Source: an uncultured Methanobrevibacter sp. (GTDB lineage: Archaea > Methanobacteriota > Methanobacteria > Methanobacteriales > Methanobacteriaceae). Taken from it: 13,995 nucleotides of DNA. Positions 1 through 6,260 of the stretch are shown one piece after another. The stretch lies in contig CAMODR010000005.1 of the NCBI GenBank assembly GCA_946611495.1, positions 1 through 13,995 on the forward strand. The letters run 5' to 3'. The translations under genes were made by a program, and so were the position numbers. Each line of letters opens with the position of its first letter. Within the stretch, counting starts at the first letter, position 1. The notes below the pieces were generated by a model, which searched no databases, was not told the origin of the DNA, and saw only the letters and a list, made by a program, of their open reading frames with translations.

Positions 1-29
1 TCTATGATTATTCTGCATGCAGTATCCAT
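1..29 (-). CDS. 5' end of an unidentified leftward gene (partial)
   Basis: Only nine complete codons are in the window, reading MDTACRIII, and the gene continues beyond position 1. The start is supported by a strong Shine-Dalgarno site, GGAGGT on the minus strand (positions 35-40), five bases before the ATG at 29. The frame is open to the window edge. The gene is divergent from the PRC-barrel gene, so the 242-bp gap between them should hold promoters for both. The fragment is too short to assign a product. Confidence 0.55.
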
Positions 30-219
30 TTTTTACCTCCTTTTAACTTTTGAACTTTAGCATAACATTATTGTTTTTTCTTAAAGATTAATATTTTTTC
101 TTATTTAGATAAGTTTATATATTGCAAATCACTATTTTTAATTAAGATAAATTTCTATAAAAGAAATTTGTGTTTAATATGTTAATTTAAAACATTTTAT
201 TATTTGTTTTTTATTAGTA

Positions 220-268
220 ATATATTAAACTATTTTTATATAAATAAAAATCTAAAATTTTAGGTGAT
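220..268 (+). promoter_or_regulatory. Candidate promoter and ribosome binding site of the PRC-barrel gene
   Basis: Two TATA-like stretches lie upstream of the start at 272: ATATATTA near 220-227 and TTTATATAAATA near 235-246. The first would give a leader of about 20 bases that keeps the Shine-Dalgarno site. The second would place the transcript start almost on that site. AGGTGAT at 262-268 is a clear ribosome binding site three bases before ATG. The whole gap is so AT-rich that TATA calls are weak. Confidence 0.3.
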
Positions 269-271
269 ATT

Positions 272-688
272 ATGAAAATTAAACAATTATTAGGCATGTT
301 AGCTTTAGATGCTAACGCAAACGAAATCGGTAAGATTATTGATGCAGATTTTGATAGTGAAACTGGCGCTATTACTCAAGTTGTTATTAGCCTTAAGAAA
401 AACTTCTTATCATCTAATCAAATGGAAGTTGACTTCACTGATGTAAAAAGCATTGGAGATTATGTTTTATTAAACATTGAAGTGGATAAAGAAATGATCT
501 TTGAAGAAGCTGAAAAAGCTAAACAAGCTGAAAAAGAAGCTAAAAAGGCTGAAAGAGAAGCAGAAAGAGAAGCTAAAAGAGCTGAAAGAGAAGCTAAACA
601 AGCTGAAAAAGAAATTGAAGAAGAAAAAGAAGTAGTTGAAGCAGAAGTAGTTGAAGATGAAGATGCTACTGATGTAAAAATAGACTAA
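272..688 (+). CDS. PRC-barrel domain protein with charged helical tail
   Basis: This is a 138-residue soluble protein with no signal peptide or membrane segment. Residues 1-75 fit a single PRC-barrel fold: a hydrophobic strand-rich stretch with IGKIIDADFD near 19-28 and a long valine-rich strand near 35-41. From about residue 77 to 120 the sequence becomes almost pure Ala/Glu/Lys/Arg in loose seven-residue units such as AEREAKQ, predicting a long single helix or coiled coil. It ends in an acidic tail (121-138). AGGTGAT three bases upstream fixes the start. PRC-barrel domains occur in RNA maturation, photosynthesis and, in haloarchaea, the CdpB division proteins. A structural or division role here is inference. 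It lies 87 bp ahead of the DUF2098 gene on the same strand, possibly co-transcribed. Confidence 0.85.
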   Translation: MKIKQLLGMLALDANANEIGKIIDADFDSETGAITQVVISLKKNFLSSNQMEVDFTDVKSIGDYVLLNIEVDKEMIFEEAEKAKQAEKEAKKAEREAEREAKRAEREAKQAEKEIEEEKEVVEAEVVEDEDATDVKID

Positions 689-775
689 GTTCCTTTCTTT
701 AAATTAATCTTATATTTTCATTAGTTTTGAACTGGAATGGTCTTAACTATTCTTTTACAAAATTAAGGTGATACT

Positions 776-1078
776 ATGAGTTTTTGTGATATTCGTGGTG
801 AAACTATTGACGTAGGTGCTTTTATTAGATACACTGGCACTGGTACCATAAGCAAAGTTGTTGACTTGAAGGAAGAAGATAAACAACAATGGGTTAAATT
901 AGATGAACCTGCTTTATGGTATGCTGCTGATTCTTTAGAAGTAGTCAATGAAAAAGATTTAATTGATATAGATTCAGTTGATAGAGACACCCTTGAACAA
1001 GTAAGAGACATTAAGGAAAACTATGAAGAACTTAATGCTAATTTAAATGATATTCAAGGTTGTGAAGGTGGAGGTTAA
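776..1078 (+). CDS. DUF2098 family protein
   Basis: This 100-residue cytoplasmic protein is recognised as DUF2098, a family I know mainly from methanogens and with no established function. Diagnostic features are the N-terminal VGAFIRYTGTGTISKVVD stretch (residues 13-30), a WVKLDEPALWY segment around 39-49, and a following LEVV strand. This suggests a small beta-rich barrel, with an acidic helical C-terminus. The start has AGGTGAT at 766-772, three bases before ATG. The gene follows the PRC-barrel gene by 87 bp and may be read through from it, or from a weak TATA-like site near 710-717. A long run of oligo-T follows the stop. The family call is good; the function is unknown. Confidence 0.85.
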   Translation: MSFCDIRGETIDVGAFIRYTGTGTISKVVDLKEEDKQQWVKLDEPALWYAADSLEVVNEKDLIDIDSVDRDTLEQVRDIKENYEELNANLNDIQGCEGGG

Positions 1079-1087
1079 TATTATTTA

Positions 1088-1118
1088 ACCTTTATTTTTT
1101 CTTTTTTTCTTTTTTTAA
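1088..1118 (+). terminator. Oligo-T terminator after the DUF2098 gene
   Basis: Several runs of six to seven T residues separated by single C or A bases begin about ten bases after the DUF2098 stop. No GC-rich hairpin precedes them. Archaeal RNA polymerase stops efficiently on such oligo-T tracts, so this is a plausible terminator. The T-rich character continues to about 1215. Confidence 0.55.
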
Positions 1119-1260
1119 TTATTTTTGTTGTTTTTTGCTATTTTTTGTTATTGATCTTTTTTTTATTTGTGTTTTATTTTGTGTTTTTAGTTTAGTACTT
1201 GTTTTTTTGCTTATTTATTGCAGTTTTTGATTTATATTCTCTCATTTTTCTAAAGTGCAT

Positions 1261-1289
1261 ATTAAATAGATTAGTTAAATCTATTTAAT
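1261..1289 (-). terminator. Perfect 12-bp inverted repeat at the hel308 stop
   Basis: ATTAAATAGATT at 1261-1272 is exactly complementary to AATCTATTTAAT at 1278-1289, with a five-base loop. The stem covers the helicase stop codon (1285-1287). In the direction of helicase transcription no T-run follows directly, so it may act as a 3'-end hairpin that stabilises the transcript rather than as a classical terminator. Similar stems occur at the thioredoxin and dapA 3' ends. Confidence 0.5.
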
Positions 1290-3357
1290 AATTGTCTGCA
1301 AAGTTTTTAATGCTTTCAGCTAATTTAGGTCCGATTCCTTCGACTTTTTGTAATTCTTTTACTGAATATGGTCTTAAATCTTCTCCAAATGTTCTGACCA
1401 GTGCTCTTGCACGTTTTCTTCCTAATCTTTTAACTCCAATTACAAGAGGAATTATGTCTTCTTTAACTCCATAGTATAGTCTTGCAGATAGGAAGTCAAG
1501 GTCTTTTGAGTAATTATATTTTCCAAGAACTTCCATAGTATTTTTAGTGAATCTGACAAGAAGAGATGCTTCATAAGCGGAACGTCTTGTGGAGGATGCA
1601 TAAACATGATAAGCGTTTTCTATTTCATACTCATTTCGCTCATCAATCCATTCGATAAGGGAAACTGCAGTTGCTTCTGGATTTCCAACTTCTATTGAGA
1701 AAAGACCATAGTTAGCTAACTTGTCTCTAACTGGATCTTTAGAACGTCTTCCCTTAAATGAAATCAATGGCAAGTCTGGAGTTTGTGATAAGTGGTAAAT
1801 AAGTTCCTCTGCATTAAATTCTTCAACTTGATTAGCATATTCTTTTATTTTCACTGCTGTTTCCACAGTATAATTGGATTTAGCAATTAGATTACCGAAT
1901 GCAGTTGTTTTTAAACCACTTGGTGTTGCCTGTAATATTTGGTTTTGTAGAAGGAATTCCAAAGCGTTTTGTATTTCGAATTTTAAGCTTTCTTCAGCAA
2001 AGAAGCTCATTGAGCTATTGCTGGTCATTTGGTATCCATAGAATGTTTTCTTGAAGAAGTCCTCTAAATCTTCAGGTGTTTTTGAAAGTGTAGATGCCAC
2101 TTGTGCAATGATTTGCTTAAATACAGCATCTTTATTTTCAATCAGTTTAGAATTTGTAGGTTCAACATCTCCATGAATGTATCTTTCTTCCAGGTTTGCA
2201 GCCTCTTCCATTGATTTTGCAACTAAATATGAATAACCTGCATTATCATATTGTGGCCTTCCAGCCCTTCCAGACATTTGCTCATAATCAAAAACAGGAA
2301 TTGCTTGAGGTCCTTGTGAAGTCCATCTGGTATAATCTCTAATGACTACATATTTTGATGGCAAGTTAACGCCATACATTAAACTTGGAGTTGCTGCAAT
2401 CATTAATATGTTTCCATTTCTGAATTCCTCTTCAATGATTTCTTTCTGTTCGCTAAATAATCCTGCATGGTGGAAAACTGCACCGTTTTCACAGCTTTCT
2501 GCAAGCTTTTCGCATGTTGAAGTAGGCCTTGATCCCTTTTTCTTGGGAACTTCAAGAAGCTTGTCTGCAACTTCCTTGAATCTTTTCTTCTGTTCATCAG
2601 TTGTTTTCTTTTTTAGCTTGCCTGCAACATAGCTTGCAAGACTTTCAGTAAACCTTCTAGTTGATACAAAGCTTAATGCTTGTGAATCATCTTCAATAGC
2701 CTTTTCAAGAACTTTTACAACTACATCATTTTTGTTTTTTGTATTGAACATTTCTGTATCCAATACATCTTTGTTTAATGGAACAGGCCTATAGTCATGT
2801 TCTACAACAGTAGCATCTAGCCAGTTTTCGATTTCTGTCATATTCTCTAAGGTTGCAGATAATGCAATGATTCTTAAGTTAGGATTTATTATTTTAGCCC
2901 TTGTAATTGCACATTCAATTGTAGGTCCTCTTGAGTATTCTCCAATCATATGGAATTCGTCGATGATGATTGTGTCAACTTCCCTTAAAACATCCCATGA
3001 AAATCTTGTTAACGCATCAAATGATTCAAAAACCATGATTGATAAATCTGCAGAGGATGGGTGTTTTCCAACTTTAATCCCATGCTCTTCAAATTTCTTA
3101 AATTCCTTTACCTTCTCATTTTGTATTGAAATTAGTGGTGCTGCATAAACAGCTTTTCCACCTTCCAAAATGGATTTAAGTGCAGCCATAACTCCAAGTA
3201 CAGTTTTACCACTTGCTGTTGGAATCGCTATGATGCAATTGTCATTGTTTTCAAGATATCCGGATTCAATAACCGCCTTTTGTGCAGGATTGAATTCTTT
3301 AATATAAGGATAACATTCATTTATTATTGCTTTAATATTTGTTGGGATGTTTTCCAT
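1285..3357 (-). CDS. hel308: ATP-dependent DNA helicase Hel308
   Basis: A superfamily 2, Ski2-type 3'-to-5' DNA helicase of 690 residues, the usual size for archaeal Hel308. Family members unwind lagging-strand templates at stalled replication forks. Visible motifs are a Q-motif region at 22-26, Walker A AIPTASGKT (44-52), the DEFH box (133-136), SAT (167-169) and motif VI QMSGRAGRPQYD (360-371). The C-terminus carries the Hel308 helix-hairpin-helix signature VEGIGPKLAES from about 672, preceded by a basic stretch rich in Arg. All catalytic motifs are intact. The upstream leader lacks a strong Shine-Dalgarno site; only a TGATT stretch precedes the ATG. The gene lies 97 bp downstream of moaC on the same strand and seems to have its own TATA-like element. 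Confidence 0.95.
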   Translation of the reverse strand: MENIPTNIKAIINECYPYIKEFNPAQKAVIESGYLENNDNCIIAIPTASGKTVLGVMAALKSILEGGKAVYAAPLISIQNEKVKEFKKFEEHGIKVGKHPSSADLSIMVFESFDALTRFSWDVLREVDTIIIDEFHMIGEYSRGPTIECAITRAKIINPNLRIIALSATLENMTEIENWLDATVVEHDYRPVPLNKDVLDTEMFNTKNKNDVVVKVLEKAIEDDSQALSFVSTRRFTESLASYVAGKLKKKTTDEQKKRFKEVADKLLEVPKKKGSRPTSTCEKLAESCENGAVFHHAGLFSEQKEIIEEEFRNGNILMIAATPSLMYGVNLPSKYVVIRDYTRWTSQGPQAIPVFDYEQMSGRAGRPQYDNAGYSYLVAKSMEEAANLEERYIHGDVEPTNSKLIENKDAVFKQIIAQVASTLSKTPEDLEDFFKKTFYGYQMTSNSSMSFFAEESLKFEIQNALEFLLQNQILQATPSGLKTTAFGNLIAKSNYTVETAVKIKEYANQVEEFNAEELIYHLSQTPDLPLISFKGRRSKDPVRDKLANYGLFSIEVGNPEATAVSLIEWIDERNEYEIENAYHVYASSTRRSAYEASLLVRFTKNTMEVLGKYNYSKDLDFLSARLYYGVKEDIIPLVIGVKRLGRKRARALVRTFGEDLRPYSVKELQKVEGIGPKLAESIKNFADNY

Positions 3358-3386
3358 AATAATCAGTTCTTTTAGTTTTTATGATT

Positions 3387-3396
3387 TATTTATATA
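3387..3396 (-). promoter_or_regulatory. Candidate TATA box for hel308
   Basis: On the minus strand this reads TATATAAATA, about 30-39 bases upstream of the helicase ATG. The usual spacing would give a transcript with a leader of only about ten bases. This fits the weak ribosome binding site, but the region is AT-rich and the call is tentative. Confidence 0.35.
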
Positions 3397-3454
3397 CTTA
3401 ATATATTATTTGCTTTGAGATAGAGCAATTGAAAAGTATTGGATGTTTTTAAAA

Positions 3455-3925
3455 TTATATTTTTTCTTTCTTAAGGACTTTAATGTCTGAAATTCTGGTG
3501 TTTGGGTATTGTCCGTTTTCGTCTTTTTCAACAGCTTTTGTCATGTCCCAAATTGTAAGAAGAGCAACGCTTACTCCAGTAATTGCTTCCATTTCCACTC
3601 CAGTTTGGCCAGTCAATCTGCATTCACAAGTTGCTGTGATTTCAGTTTCTCCAACTTCAAATTCTATTTCAATTCCGCTAAGGTTTAGAGGATGACAAAG
3701 TGGAATAAGGTCTGATGTTTTTTTAACCGCTTGAATTCCGGCTATTTGTGCAGTAGTCAATACATTTCCTTTCTTGATTTCTGCATTTTCTATCATTTTG
3801 ATAGTTTCTTTTTGAAGATGGATTTTTCCACTAGCTATTGCAGTTCTTCTTTGCTGTGCTTTTTCTCCAACTTCGACCATATGCACTCCACTTTCAGTTA
3901 AGTGTGTAAATTCTTTTTCTCCCAT
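3455..3925 (-). CDS. moaC: Cyclic pyranopterin monophosphate synthase MoaC
   Basis: MoaC converts the cyclic GTP intermediate made by MoaA into cyclic pyranopterin monophosphate, the first stable precursor of molybdopterin. At 156 residues it has the normal family length. Conserved landmarks are the KKGNVL segment (51-56), DLIPLCHPL (72-80), the GVEMEA stretch (109-114) and DMTKAVEKD (127-135), which contains the Asp and Lys residues of the family active site. The start is preceded by an AGGTTGAT site, a slightly imperfect Shine-Dalgarno match. No other molybdopterin gene is adjacent. In a methanogen the cofactor serves Mo/W enzymes such as formylmethanofuran dehydrogenase and formate dehydrogenase. 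The 373-bp region upstream contains an ordered 19-bp repeat array. Confidence 0.95.
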   Translation of the reverse strand: MGEKEFTHLTESGVHMVEVGEKAQQRRTAIASGKIHLQKETIKMIENAEIKKGNVLTTAQIAGIQAVKKTSDLIPLCHPLNLSGIEIEFEVGETEITATCECRLTGQTGVEMEAITGVSVALLTIWDMTKAVEKDENGQYPNTRISDIKVLKKEKI

Positions 3926-4097
3926 ATAATCAACCTATCTTGTTTTTCATGATAATTTAAGATCTTTAATTTTTACTAATCTTTATTAATTTTCACTAAT
4001 TTTTTCTGTTTACATTTATCTTTATTTTCATTATTAATAAATGTTTAGTATTTTTTAACTTTAATATTGATTTTATGTTCTTATTTTATAATTTTAA

Positions 4098-4173
4098 ATC
4101 AATTTTATCTTTTAAAATCAATTTAACATTTTTATATCAATTTATTATTCTGATATCAATTTTATATGTTCCA
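4098..4173. repeat. Four-unit array with exact 19-bp period (core ATCAATTT)
   Basis: ATCAATTT starts at 4098, 4117, 4136 and 4155, exactly 19 bases apart. The rest of each unit is T-rich but diverged. The array lies in the 373-bp gene-free gap 3926-4298, between the end of the glycosyltransferase gene and the start of moaC, about 170-250 bp upstream of the moaC ATG. The remainder of the gap is AT-rich; besides this array I see only the inverted repeat at 4222-4246 and no small gene. The array could be a regulator binding site series or simple tandem-duplication drift. Confidence 0.6.
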
Positions 4174-4221
4174 GTAAATTTTGATATTTGAAAAAATAAT
4201 AGTTCTATAATTTTTTCGTTA

Positions 4222-4246
4222 AATATTGCTAAATTATCGCAATATT
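4222..4246 (-). terminator. 8-bp inverted repeat downstream of the glycosyltransferase gene
   Basis: AATATTGC at 4222-4229 pairs perfectly with GCAATATT at 4239-4246 across a nine-base loop. It lies about 53 bases past the glycosyltransferase stop, in its direction of transcription. A run of six T on the minus strand follows some 25 bases later. This is weak support for a transcript 3' end. Confidence 0.3.
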
Positions 4247-4298
4247 GTATTAAATTATATTAATATTATCTTTATATGTTTTAATTGTCTATTTCACA

Positions 4299-5414
4299 TT
4301 ATTTTAACTCATCATAAGGCAATTCAGTTTTAGAAAAGTCATTTGCCCGTTTTCTTGCATTTGATTTGAACCTATTTAAGAGATCCTTATCTTGAAGTAT
4401 CTTATCGATTGCATTAGCTAAATCAGTGCTGTCATTAGGATCAATCAATAATCCAACATCGTCGGTGATGATTTCCTTTATTCCTCCAATATTGCTTCCA
4501 ATGACTGCTTTTCCACATGCTAATGCTTCTATTAAAACCAATCCAAAGCTTTCTGTAAATGATGGGAGGATAAGCAAATCGCAGCTTGGATAAATGTCTT
4601 CCATATTTGTTTTAGCTCCTGTAAAGAAAACATCATTTATCTTTCCTTCTTCCTGGTCTTTCTTTACCTTTTCCTTAAGGCTTTCTAAAAGAGGACCATC
4701 TCCAACAATCACAAGGTTAGCATCTGATTTTATTTTCTTTTTAGCTTCAATGATCAAGTCAACATTTTTCCTTTTGATAATGTTACCGACAAAAAGAATC
4801 ATAGGCTTTTCAGGGTTTAGATTGAAATCCTGTATCAGTTCATTCTTGAATTTGTCCTTGTTGTCTTCTGTAGTCTTGAATTTTTCTATATCTACAGAAT
4901 TCCAATGCAATTTGACTTTATCTTTTATATGGGGAACATTGATTTTAGTTATTTCATCTTTTAGGGCATTGCTTACTGCAAGAACTGTATCTGCATCTTT
5001 CAATACCTTTTTAATGAAAGGTCTCATAAATGATTGCTTTGCATACATTTCAAATATGTCTGATCCATGGGCAGTAACATATGTTTTGGTCTTTGTTGCT
5101 TTTCCAACTTTTACGCTAGCCCATCCTGCTGGGAATAGGTAGTGTCCATGGATAATGTCTATGTCTTCTTTTTCTATGAGCTTTTTTAACTCTTTTTTAG
5201 CATTAATTCCAAATAATAATCCTCTAAGACCAGGTATGTTTATTCCTTTGGTTCCTATTACATGAATTCCATCAATGTCCTTGATGTCCTTATGTGGGTA
5301 GGTTATCACATAAACCTCATGGCCTTCCTTGATTAATTGCTTTGCTAAACTGTGTATATGCACTCCAACTCCTCCTATATGTGGTGGAAATTGGCCTACC
5401 ATAGCTATTTTCAT
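4299..5414 (-). CDS. GT4-family glycosyltransferase
   Basis: A 371-residue GT-B fold, retaining glycosyltransferase of family 4. It transfers a sugar from a nucleotide-sugar donor to an unknown acceptor, probably a lipid, glycan or cell-surface precursor. Counting from the ATG at 5414, the N-terminal domain opens with MKIAMVGQFPPHIGGVGVH and has HGSDIF at 116-121. The donor-binding domain starts with VGNIIKRKN (209-217). The family Glu-x7-Glu motif lies in TESFGLVLIEALACG, with Glu at 288 and 296. The frame can be extended four codons to a TTG at 5426, but GGAGGG at 5419-5424 lies immediately before the ATG at 5414, which is therefore chosen. No transmembrane segment is seen. It stands alone, with 330 bp of repeat-bearing DNA upstream, so acceptor and pathway cannot be inferred. 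Confidence 0.9.
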   Translation of the reverse strand: MKIAMVGQFPPHIGGVGVHIHSLAKQLIKEGHEVYVITYPHKDIKDIDGIHVIGTKGINIPGLRGLLFGINAKKELKKLIEKEDIDIIHGHYLFPAGWASVKVGKATKTKTYVTAHGSDIFEMYAKQSFMRPFIKKVLKDADTVLAVSNALKDEITKINVPHIKDKVKLHWNSVDIEKFKTTEDNKDKFKNELIQDFNLNPEKPMILFVGNIIKRKNVDLIIEAKKKIKSDANLVIVGDGPLLESLKEKVKKDQEEGKINDVFFTGAKTNMEDIYPSCDLLILPSFTESFGLVLIEALACGKAVIGSNIGGIKEIITDDVGLLIDPNDSTDLANAIDKILQDKDLLNRFKSNARKRANDFSKTELPYDELK

Positions 5415-5610
5415 TATACCCTCCAAAATATATTATTTTAATTTATTATATTTTGATTTATAAAAATAATAAATTTATTAATTAATATTGCATACTGCTT
5501 TTTAATTATATTTTAGCATAATTGCTTATTAATTATATTTTTAATTTAATTTTATTTATTTTTATTTTATTTTGGAAAATATTTTAGTATAAAAATAGAA
5601 AATTGATTTT

Positions 5611-5692
5611 AAAAAAAGAGTTTTTTAGATAGTAAGTATATTCTAAAAATGAGTTTTTTTTAAGATAGTAATTATATTCTAAAAAAAGAGTT
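5611..5692. repeat. 34-36-bp imperfect direct repeat between trx and the GT4 gene
   Basis: The unit runs A-rich, then GAG, T-run, AGATAGTAA, then TATATTCT. Copy one is 5611-5644, copy two 5645-5680, and a partial third begins at 5681 and stops after about 12 bases. It lies in the 330-bp gene-free stretch 5415-5744, which otherwise shows only AT-rich sequence and the thioredoxin terminator. Local duplication is the simplest explanation. There is no sign of a gene here. Confidence 0.6.
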
Positions 5693-5713
5693 ATATGTTT
5701 GAATAAAAATAAG

Positions 5714-5749
5714 ATAAAAAAAGGAATAAATAGAAAAAATCTATTTATT
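5714..5749 (-). terminator. Hairpin plus oligo-T terminator of the thioredoxin gene
   Basis: AATAAATAGA at 5725-5734 pairs perfectly with TCTATTTATT at 5740-5749 around a five-base loop, giving a 10-bp stem that includes the thioredoxin stop codon (5745-5747). On the minus strand the stem is followed by CC and then seven T residues (5716-5722) and further T-runs. This is the clearest intrinsic-type terminator in the window. Confidence 0.65.
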
Positions 5750-5996
5750 TGAATTGTGCCATTAATTCGTCGTAGCTTGGAGCACCAACGAATTTTAATT
5801 CATTATCAATAGCAATTGCAGGAACTGCCATAATTCCATAGCCAATAGCTAATTTTCTTCCTTCTTCATCCATTGTGTTGTAAACAGTTACATCAAGAGC
5901 ATCGCCTAATTCTTCTTTTGCTTGTTCTACGAGTTTTACAGCTCCTGGACAGTGAGGACAAGTTGGTGAAGTGAAAACTTCTACTTTAAATACCAT
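5745..5996 (-). CDS. Small thioredoxin/glutaredoxin-like protein
   Basis: An 83-residue thiol-disulfide oxidoreductase of the short archaeal thioredoxin/glutaredoxin type. It starts with a beta strand (VFKVEVFTS) followed by the redox motif Cys13-Pro-His-Cys16. The fold's cis-proline is at MAVPA (Pro59), with the usual GYGIMAVPAI context. There is no signal peptide, so it acts in the cytoplasm, probably reducing target proteins. The CPHC motif resembles small methanogen thioredoxins rather than the 105-residue bacterial form with CGPC. AGGTGAT at 6000-6006 (minus strand), three bases from the ATG, supports the start. A perfect 7-bp inverted repeat around a TATA-like spacer lies about 50 bases upstream. 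The reductase partner is not in the window. Confidence 0.9.
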   Translation of the reverse strand: MVFKVEVFTSPTCPHCPGAVKLVEQAKEELGDALDVTVYNTMDEEGRKLAIGYGIMAVPAIAIDNELKFVGAPSYDELMAQFK

Positions 5997-6042
5997 TTTA
6001 TCACCTAATTTATTTTATTTTAAGTTTAATTGTAAATATAAC

Positions 6043-6063
6043 AATTGATTATAAATATCAATT
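6043..6063 (-). promoter_or_regulatory. Inverted repeat enclosing a TATA-like element upstream of trx
   Basis: AATTGAT at 6043-6049 and ATCAATT at 6057-6063 form a perfect 7-bp inverted repeat. The seven-base spacer reads ATTTATA on the minus strand, like an archaeal box A. It lies 47-67 bases upstream of the thioredoxin ATG, a plausible promoter distance. A dimeric regulator bound here would cover the TATA element. This is inference from position and symmetry only. Confidence 0.4.
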
Positions 6064-6177
6064 TGATAATATATTATTGTTCGTTAATATATAAATGTTC
6101 CTATTAATTTAATTATCTTTCAAGATTTTTTAGATAATTTAGAAAATATAATAAGTAAAAATATTAAATTTAAAAAT

Positions 6178-6231
6178 AAAAAAATAGAAAAGTAGAAAAA
6201 ATAGAAAAATTAAAAAATAGAAAAATAGATT
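6178..6231 (-). terminator. Oligo-T rich 3' region of the SppA-like gene with TAGA-spaced repeats
   Basis: Read on the plus strand, runs of three to six A are broken by TAGA at 6185, 6193, 6202, 6218 and 6226. On the minus strand this becomes repeated oligo-T blocks about 30-80 bases beyond the sppA-like stop. It suits oligo-T dependent archaeal termination. The repeat is short and irregular. Confidence 0.45.
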
Positions 6232-6260
6232 CTTAAAATTAAATAATTAAGTTTATTTAC

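Noticed and set aside
4098..4173. A replication origin with repeated binding boxes
   Set aside because: The units are short and AT-only in character, lack the G-rich ORB element of archaeal origins, and no orc1/cdc6 gene is adjacent.
4594..5142. A 182-codon open frame on the plus strand
   Set aside because: It lies wholly opposite the GT4 glycosyltransferase gene, has a low-complexity Ser/Phe/Leu-rich translation and no ribosome binding site; it is a shadow frame.
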